Origin: Sulfitobacter sp. EhC04
Lineage (GTDB): Bacteria; Pseudomonadota; Alphaproteobacteria; Rhodobacterales; Rhodobacteraceae
Length of the DNA: 64,000 bases
Direction: 5' to 3'
NCBI RefSeq assembly: GCF_001650875.1
Contig: NZ_LXYI01000009.1
Span: 273,395-337,394, forward strand
In this document: positions 59,220 through 64,000 of the stretch, piece after piece
Numbering within the stretch: position 1 is the stretch's first letter
Layout: each line of letters opens with the position of its first letter
The notes under the pieces: model-generated
The model's database searches: none
Told to the model about the DNA's origin: nothing
Seen by the model: the letters and a program-made list of their open reading frames with translations, nothing else
Made by a program: the position numbers and the translations under genes

Positions 59220-59262
59220 GAGCCTAAGTTAGGTATGTGGGTTAGTTAGGTCAATACCTAAG
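59220..59262 (-). promoter_or_regulatory. ArsR promoter and candidate operator
   Basis: Read leftward, TTGACC (59254-59249) and TAACTT (59231-59226) are separated by 17 bp, a good sigma-70-type promoter. Around it, TTAGGTAT and ATACCTAA (at 59254-59261 and 59229-59236) form an 8-bp perfect inverted repeat, a likely self-repression site, and CCTAAC recurs between them. The predicted start of transcription coincides with the ATG at 59219. Confidence 0.55.
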
Positions 59263-59429
59263 CAATAGCGATCTTGTGGCCCTTACCGGGTCAAAAGTTG
59301 CCGTCAATTGTGCGGGATACCCTGCACACCTTGCCGGGTGTGTCGGCTCTGTCGGGCAATGGCAGGCAATCCCCTCCCAACCGTCAAGCATTGCAGACCC
59401 AAGCCGGACCTTGGGCGCAGGGTGGGAAA

Positions 59430-59665
59430 AGGTTCGGTGAGCGGACCTTGCGGTCTTTCACAACGAAACGCCAAGCCGCGCATCGACGGGCCGTGGTACG
59501 GCGATCCGACCGTCGTTCATGCCGCTTTATGGCAGCCAAACACTTCCTACCTGTATGTCAGGCACAACAGCAGCCAAATCGCCGTGCCGGGGGACGGCCC
59601 GGCATGTCGCAGACATGCCTCTGGCATGATGCGCGGCGGCCTGCGGCCTTGACTCCGCGCAAGCG
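59430..59665 (+). repeat. Dispersed repeat, copy 2, possibly a structured RNA
   Basis: Second copy of the repeat at 46021-46262. 59572-59660 matches 46153-46241 at 87 of 89 positions; the preceding 140 bases are recognisably similar with small insertions. It sits in the 555-bp gene-free stretch 59220-59774 between secF (3' end) and the ArsR promoter, within the break of the secF/Mth938 gene order. No credible protein is encoded on either strand. Confidence 0.65.
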
Positions 59666-59774
59666 GAAAGCGGAAAGAGCTCTTTCCGGCCCTTCCCTGC
59701 ATTTTCCATAAACGACCGCTGTGGAACGCCCCCGCCGAACCAGACCTCCGGCCGGTCCGACGGCGGCGGGGACG

Positions 59775-60743
59775 TCAGGCGTCAATATTGGCGTATTGGT
59801 TTCCGGTGGTGGCGTCCGGTTTGGTCCAGTCCCGCTTGACGCCGAAATAGAGCAGGATCGCAGAGGCCACGAAGATCGAGGAATAGGTGCCCACGATCAC
59901 GCCCCAGATCATCGCAAAGACAAAGCCCCGGATCACGTCACCGCCAAGCGTATAGAGCGCGATCAGCGCCAACAGGGTGGTGAAGGAGGTCATCAAAGTC
60001 CGGCTCATGGTTTCGTTGATGGACAGGTTCAGGACTTCTTTCAGGGGGCGCTTCTTGTATTTGCGCAGGTTCTCCCGCACCCGGTCAAAGACCACCACTG
60101 TATCGTTCAGCGAATAGCCCACGATGGTCAGAAGCGCCGCGATGATCGCCAGGTCAAACCGGATTTCAAGTTCGGAGAATATGCCGATGGTCAGCACCAC
60201 GTCATGGACAAGGGCCAGCACCGCGCCGGCGGCAAACTGCCATTCAAAGCGCAGCCAGATGTAGATCAGCACCGCCCCGATCGCCAGCACCACGGCGATG
60301 ACCGCCGTCTGGATCAACTCGCCCGATACCTTGGGGCCCACGGATTCCACCGACGTGAACTTGATGTCGGGGCGCGCGGTCTTCAGCGCCTGCTCCACCG
60401 CCTCGATGGTCTCGACGGTGACGGCTTCCTGTTCGTCCTGCGCCTGAATGCGAATCATCGCAACGTTCTGGTCATCGCGAAAACCGGGGTCAAAGACCTC
60501 GGTGATGGTGATGTCGCCCAGCCCCAGCGTGTCAATCGCATCGCGGTATTCGGCCACCACCACGGGCCGCGGGCTTTCGGTGCGGATCGTGGTGCCGCCG
60601 CGAAAGTCGATGCCGTAGTTCAGGCCCTGGATCAGGAAGGACGCAAAGGCGATGACCATCATCAGCGCCGAAATGCCCAGCCACAGTTTCCAGCGTGCGA
60701 AGAAGTCGAAGCTCGTGTCGTCCTTGATCATTCGCAAACGCAT
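59775..60743 (-). CDS. secF: Protein translocase subunit SecF
   Basis: 322 residues, six-helix RND-like subunit of the Sec translocase accessory complex. The periplasmic motif GLNYGIDFRGGTTIRTESPR and the later VGYSLNDTVVVFDRVRENLR are typical. Begins 1 bp after the secD stop (ATG 60743, GAGGTC upstream). In the usual SecDF-YajC set it improves export using the proton gradient. Confidence 0.95.
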   Translation of the reverse strand: MRLRMIKDDTSFDFFARWKLWLGISALMMVIAFASFLIQGLNYGIDFRGGTTIRTESPRPVVVAEYRDAIDTLGLGDITITEVFDPGFRDDQNVAMIRIQAQDEQEAVTVETIEAVEQALKTARPDIKFTSVESVGPKVSGELIQTAVIAVVLAIGAVLIYIWLRFEWQFAAGAVLALVHDVVLTIGIFSELEIRFDLAIIAALLTIVGYSLNDTVVVFDRVRENLRKYKKRPLKEVLNLSINETMSRTLMTSFTTLLALIALYTLGGDVIRGFVFAMIWGVIVGTYSSIFVASAILLYFGVKRDWTKPDATTGNQYANIDA

Positions 60744-60744
60744 G

Positions 60745-62394
60745 TCAGACCTCTATCGTTTTGGGGCGCGCCCGTTCAAACCAGATCACCACCAGCAAAC
60801 GGGTGACAAAGATCGCGGTAAAGACGGATGTGATGATGCCAAAGCCCAGCGTGATGGCAAAGCCGCGCACCGGGCCGGAGCCCATGGCGAACAGGATCAC
60901 GGCGGTGATCAGCGTGGTGATGTTGGCATCCACGATGGCGCTGAGCGCTTTCTCATAGCCCAGCGCGATGGCGCGCGACGGGCCTTTGGCGGTTTTCAGT
61001 TCCTCGCGGATACGCTCGAAGATCAGCACGTTGGCGTCCACCGCCATGCCCACCGTCAGCACGATCCCGGCGATCCCCGGCAGGGTCAGCGTGGCACCGA
61101 TCAGGCTGAGCAAGCCGAACAGCAGGCCGACGTTGATGATCAGTGCGATATTGGCAAAGATGCCGAACAGCCCGTAGCTCATGAACATGAAGGCCAGCAC
61201 CGCGACAAAGGCCACGACGGTGGCCACCTTGCCCGCGTCGATGCTGTCCTGGCCCAACTCGGGGCCGATGGTCCGTTCCTCAAGGAAATCAAGGCCAGCA
61301 GGCAACGCACCGGCACGCAGGAGCACCGCCAGATTGGTCGATTCCTCGACCGTGAAATTACCGGTGATGATGCCGGAGCCGCCGGGAATATGGCTTTGGA
61401 TCACGGGTGCGCTGATCACCTCGTCATCCAGCACGATGGCAAAGGGGGAGCCGATGTTCTCGGCGGTGTATTTGCCGAACTTGCGCGCGCCGGTGGTGTC
61501 AAAGCGGAAGCTGACAGCGGGTGATCCGTTCTGGTCAAAGGAGGGCTGCGCATCCACCAGTTCCTCGCCGGTGACCACCGGGGCGGTCTCGACGGTGTAG
61601 TATTCGCCCTCGTTGTCCAGCGAGGGCAGCAGCGAATTGCCGATGCCGGGGTTGGCATTGGCGTCGGTGCCACGGCTGACAACCGGGTTGAAGGTCAATT
61701 GCGCGGTGGTGCCGATGATCGCTTTCAGCTCGGCTGCCGACCCGATGCCCGGCACCTGGATCAGGATACGGTCCGTCCCCTGGCGCTGGATCGTGGGTTC
61801 GCGGGTGCCGACCTCGTCGATGCGGCGGCGGATGATTTCCAGCGACTGCTGCATGGTGCGCTCATCCGTGGCCTGCTTTTCAGCGTCGGAGAGGGTGATG
61901 GTGATCAGCCCCGCGTCGCCCGCCACGTTGATGTCGTTGGAGCCGGTCCCGGCCAGCGTTTGCACCGGCCGCGCCAACCCGCGCACGATTTCCATCGCGT
62001 CCGCCATCTTGTCGGCGTCCTGCAGGCGCACCTGCAACTGGCCATCCGGTGCCTCCTGCCGACGCACGGGCGTCAGGCTGCGCAGGGCATCGCGGACTTC
62101 GGGCCAGGTGGCCTCCATCCGGCTCTTGTAGACGTCCTGCACACGGACTTCCGCCAGCAGATGCGCGCCGCCGCGCAGGTCGAGGCCCAGATTGACCAGC
62201 CCCGAAGGCATCCAGCCCGGCCACAGATCGCGCTGCGCTTCAAGCTCGGGCGTGGCACCGCCCTGCTCGATCGCCCTGACCGCGTCGTTGTGTTGTTCGA
62301 CGGGGGTGTAAAACGCATTGGGCAGCGCCAGCCAAAGTCCCACCACGCAGGTCAGGACAATGGCAATCCGCTTCCACAGATCAATCTGAAGCAT
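60745..62394 (-). CDS. secD: Protein translocase subunit SecD
   Basis: 549 residues. First helix, then a large periplasmic P1 domain (GLDLRGGAHLLAEV early, REPTIQRQGTDRILIQVPG later), and the C-terminal membrane half with LTLPGIAGIVLTVGMAVDANVL-type helices containing the conserved Asp (GMAVDANVLIFERIREEL). Together with SecF and YajC it assists Sec-dependent export. Start 62394 is 36 bp after yajC. Confidence 0.96.
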   Translation of the reverse strand: MLQIDLWKRIAIVLTCVVGLWLALPNAFYTPVEQHNDAVRAIEQGGATPELEAQRDLWPGWMPSGLVNLGLDLRGGAHLLAEVRVQDVYKSRMEATWPEVRDALRSLTPVRRQEAPDGQLQVRLQDADKMADAMEIVRGLARPVQTLAGTGSNDINVAGDAGLITITLSDAEKQATDERTMQQSLEIIRRRIDEVGTREPTIQRQGTDRILIQVPGIGSAAELKAIIGTTAQLTFNPVVSRGTDANANPGIGNSLLPSLDNEGEYYTVETAPVVTGEELVDAQPSFDQNGSPAVSFRFDTTGARKFGKYTAENIGSPFAIVLDDEVISAPVIQSHIPGGSGIITGNFTVEESTNLAVLLRAGALPAGLDFLEERTIGPELGQDSIDAGKVATVVAFVAVLAFMFMSYGLFGIFANIALIINVGLLFGLLSLIGATLTLPGIAGIVLTVGMAVDANVLIFERIREELKTAKGPSRAIALGYEKALSAIVDANITTLITAVILFAMGSGPVRGFAITLGFGIITSVFTAIFVTRLLVVIWFERARPKTIEV

Positions 62395-62430
62395 GTTCTT
62401 GCCTTTACATCTCGGCGTGAAAAAGCGGGA

Positions 62431-62709
62431 TTATTTCGCCGGTTCGGTCTTGGACACCACGGTGGCGATGGTGGATTGCACCACCCGGACCTTGACGCCG
62501 TCCGCGATCTCGACCTCGATCTCGCCGTCTTCCTTGACCTTGACGACCTTGCCGATCAGCCCGCCCTGGGTGACCACCTGGTCGCCCCGGCGCAGGCCTG
62601 CGACCATGGCCTGATGTTCCTTGGCTTTTTTCTGCTGCGGACGGATCAACAGGAAATACATGATCCCGAAGATCAGAATGAGCGGCACGAATTGCTGGAT
62701 ACCTTGCAT
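62431..62709 (-). CDS. yajC: Preprotein translocase subunit YajC
   Basis: 92 residues. One helix (FVPLILIFGIMYFLLIRPQQ) followed by the conserved KKAKEHQAMVAGLRRGDQVV and an SH3-like cytoplasmic domain with GGLIGKVVKVKEDG. AAGGA is 8 nt upstream of ATG 62709, which excludes the long in-frame upstream extension (to 63102). First gene of yajC-secD-secF. Confidence 0.95.
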   Translation of the reverse strand: MQGIQQFVPLILIFGIMYFLLIRPQQKKAKEHQAMVAGLRRGDQVVTQGGLIGKVVKVKEDGEIEVEIADGVKVRVVQSTIATVVSKTEPAK

Positions 62710-62878
62710 GGCGATGGTCCTTCTGGGTGGGGTCGGGCGGCCCCAAAGAGCGCATCCGCGAATTTGGCCGGAACCTAAGCGCGGCAAGGCGCATGTGCAA
62801 GGTGGAAAGGGGAATGAAAGGGTGGACAGATGGGCGCAGGGCGGGTGAACGTGGGAAAGGTGGTTAGGGGATGCTCTC

Positions 62879-63934
62879 TTGGACAGGAAAGAAATCAGCG
62901 TGCGGGGGTGGTTCGGCCTCGCTGAAAAGTTCGACTGGCACAAGGCCCGCGCAATCGGGCCGCTGATAACGGTCGCCGGGACCCTGATTGTCGGCGGGTT
63001 GTTCATCCTCGCGATTGCAGCCGCTTTCAAGCTGCTGGGCATGGCTGTCTTTGGCGAAGTGCCACAGGACGGTTTCGCAAAATTTGGTCTGACCGGCATC
63101 ATCGTGGCGATGATCGGTGCGCCATTTGTCGTCTGGCGGTCCGTGGTCGCCCAAAGACAGGTCGGTTTGGCCGATCAGGCCCTGACAAATGACAAGATGG
63201 ACAAAGCCGTTGCCGATCTCCACGCGCAGCGGCAGGTGACACTTTACAAAGGATACAAGAAGGTCCCTTTCAATGGCTGGGAAGACGACATCACCCGCCG
63301 CAACGGCGCGATTGACAGGTTTCTTGGGCTGGTTGAGGAAAACAACAGCCTGCGTCCGCGCGTAGACCGAATGCTGACGGTGTATCTGCGCGAATTGACT
63401 CGTGAATTTCCGGCAGATGAGGTGCCAGACGGTGCCGATCTTGAGGCGATCAGGACGGCAGTAGAGGGTTTGACTCGTAAGCGATCGGACATGGAAAACG
63501 CGGTGCAAGTCCTCAGCCGTCTGCCGCGACCGAAATGGGTCAAGGGTGCGGAACGCCTTCCCGACCTGCAAAAGATCAATATGCAAGCCTTCAACTTGGC
63601 CAATCTGACCTTGCAGGGGGCGCACCTCAGCGGGGCGGAGTTGCAGGGGGCGAACCTCAGCTGGGCGAAGTTGCAGGGGGCGGACCTCAGCAGGGCGCAG
63701 TTGCAGGGGGCGCACCTCAGCTGGGCGCAGTTGCAGGGGGCGCACCTCAGAGGGGCGCAGTTGCAGGGGGCGCACCTCAGAGGGGCGGAGTTGCAGGGGG
63801 CGCACCTCAGCGGGGCGAAGTTGCAGGGGGCGCACCTCATCAGGGCGCAGTTGCAGGGGGCGCACCTCATCAGGGCGCAGTTGCAGGGGGCGGACCTCAG
63901 CGGGGCGGAGTTGCAGGGGGAGCACCCGATCTGA
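62879..63934 (+). CDS. Membrane-anchored pentapeptide-repeat protein (possible frameshift near the end)
   Basis: 351 residues from TTG 62879 (AGGGG ahead). Two N-terminal helices (about 25-52 and 68-88) anchor a charged helical region (about 90-240), then from about residue 245 a right-handed beta-helix built of decapeptides LQGAHLSGAE, i.e. pairs of A(D/N)LxX pentapeptides. The 30-bp DNA unit is nearly identical ten times over. The last unit reads LQGEHPI then stop. One extra G in its G run at 63916-63920 would give APDLSEV and keep the frame open to the window edge, so the present stop may be a frameshift or sequence error. Function unknown; no toxin partner seen. Confidence 0.75.
   Translation: MDRKEISVRGWFGLAEKFDWHKARAIGPLITVAGTLIVGGLFILAIAAAFKLLGMAVFGEVPQDGFAKFGLTGIIVAMIGAPFVVWRSVVAQRQVGLADQALTNDKMDKAVADLHAQRQVTLYKGYKKVPFNGWEDDITRRNGAIDRFLGLVEENNSLRPRVDRMLTVYLRELTREFPADEVPDGADLEAIRTAVEGLTRKRSDMENAVQVLSRLPRPKWVKGAERLPDLQKINMQAFNLANLTLQGAHLSGAELQGANLSWAKLQGADLSRAQLQGAHLSWAQLQGAHLRGAQLQGAHLRGAELQGAHLSGAKLQGAHLIRAQLQGAHLIRAQLQGADLSGAELQGEHPI
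63611..63934. repeat. Ten 30-bp coding tandem repeats
   Basis: Units start at 63611, then every 30 bp (TTGCAGGGGGCG...). Ten full units plus a degenerate eleventh. Identity between units is very high, unlike diverged pentapeptide genes, so recent expansion or homogenisation is likely, and G5 tracts in each unit are slippage-prone. It is not a CRISPR array because there are no unique spacers. Confidence 0.85.
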
Positions 63935-64000
63935 GCGAAGTAGCTGTCGGTGGACCCCATATCAGGAAAATAGATGGCGGGGGGCGCCGGCTCGGGGCGG

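Noticed and set aside
62864..63925. Long leftward frame opposite the pentapeptide gene
   Set aside because: It is the antisense image of the 30-bp repeats (LRPAEVRPLQ-type repeats) and has no ribosome site or family similarity.
63611..63934. CRISPR array
   Set aside because: 30-bp units abut directly with no unique spacers and encode a continuous pentapeptide-repeat protein.

Overview
The window is GC-rich alphaproteobacterial DNA, almost certainly from a marine member of the Roseobacter group (Rhodobacteraceae). The basis is the gene content: heterotetrameric sarcosine oxidase, a carnitine-to-betaine module, a DMSP lyase of the DddP type, an oxyR/katG pair, glnBA, and a yajC-secDF block lying beside a ccmABCDG block. 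Genes are dense, often joined by ATGA or GTGA overlaps, and most starts have a clear Shine-Dalgarno. About 64 protein genes and one tRNA can be supported. Only the left-edge gene (soxA) is cut by the window; the right-edge pentapeptide gene may be frameshifted.

Layout, left to right. 1-5.1 kb: soxBDA (leftward) and a glutamate dehydrogenase. 5.4-8.0 kb: three TadE/TadG-like pseudopilin-family proteins in a tight operon. 8.0-11.0 kb: a leftward ECF sigma / short membrane protein (probable anti-sigma) / CnrX-like periplasmic protein operon headed by an EF-hand protein. 11.2-15.4 kb: DUF983, Nudix, EamA permease, fatty-acid desaturase and an XRE regulator. 15.7-19.8 kb: L-carnitine catabolism (regulator, cleavage enzyme, lipoprotein, a 57-residue membrane protein, dehydrogenase-thioesterase fusion). 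19.8-26.9 kb: aldo/keto reductase, MFS permease, metG, a PAS-containing chemoreceptor. 27-30.3 kb: oxyR/katG. 30.3-35.3 kb: AmgK-like kinase, cytosine-deaminase-like enzyme, tRNA-Leu(UAG), Hint-domain protein, a MITE-like hairpin and nnr. 35.4-37.3 kb: glnB-glnA. 37.4-45.9 kb: lytic transglycosylase, DddP, a trans-sulfuration enzyme, a hydrolase-OsmC fusion and purB. 46.5-49.5 kb: two small secreted proteins, fliG and an LpxL-type acyltransferase. 50-55 kb: DUF1223, aconitase, an SDR. 55-62.7 kb: ccmABCDG, an Mth938-like protein, an inserted ArsR/SRPBCC pair with a repeat, then secF-secD-yajC. 62.9-63.9 kb: a membrane-anchored pentapeptide-repeat protein.

Metabolic logic: carnitine is oxidised and cleaved to glycine betaine. 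Betaine, after demethylation by genes not seen here, gives sarcosine, the substrate of SoxBDAG. Glutamate dehydrogenase, glnBA and DddP fit use of nitrogen- and sulfur-containing marine osmolytes.

The non-coding content is notable. It includes a near-identical 89-nt block repeated 13 kb apart, a 161-bp TA-flanked hairpin that supplies the stop codons of both neighbouring genes, two hairpins sharing an 18-nt core 41 kb apart, a nested inverted repeat at 8.6 kb, and ten homogenised 30-bp coding repeats at the right end. No CRISPR array, rRNA, intact insertion sequence or prophage was seen.
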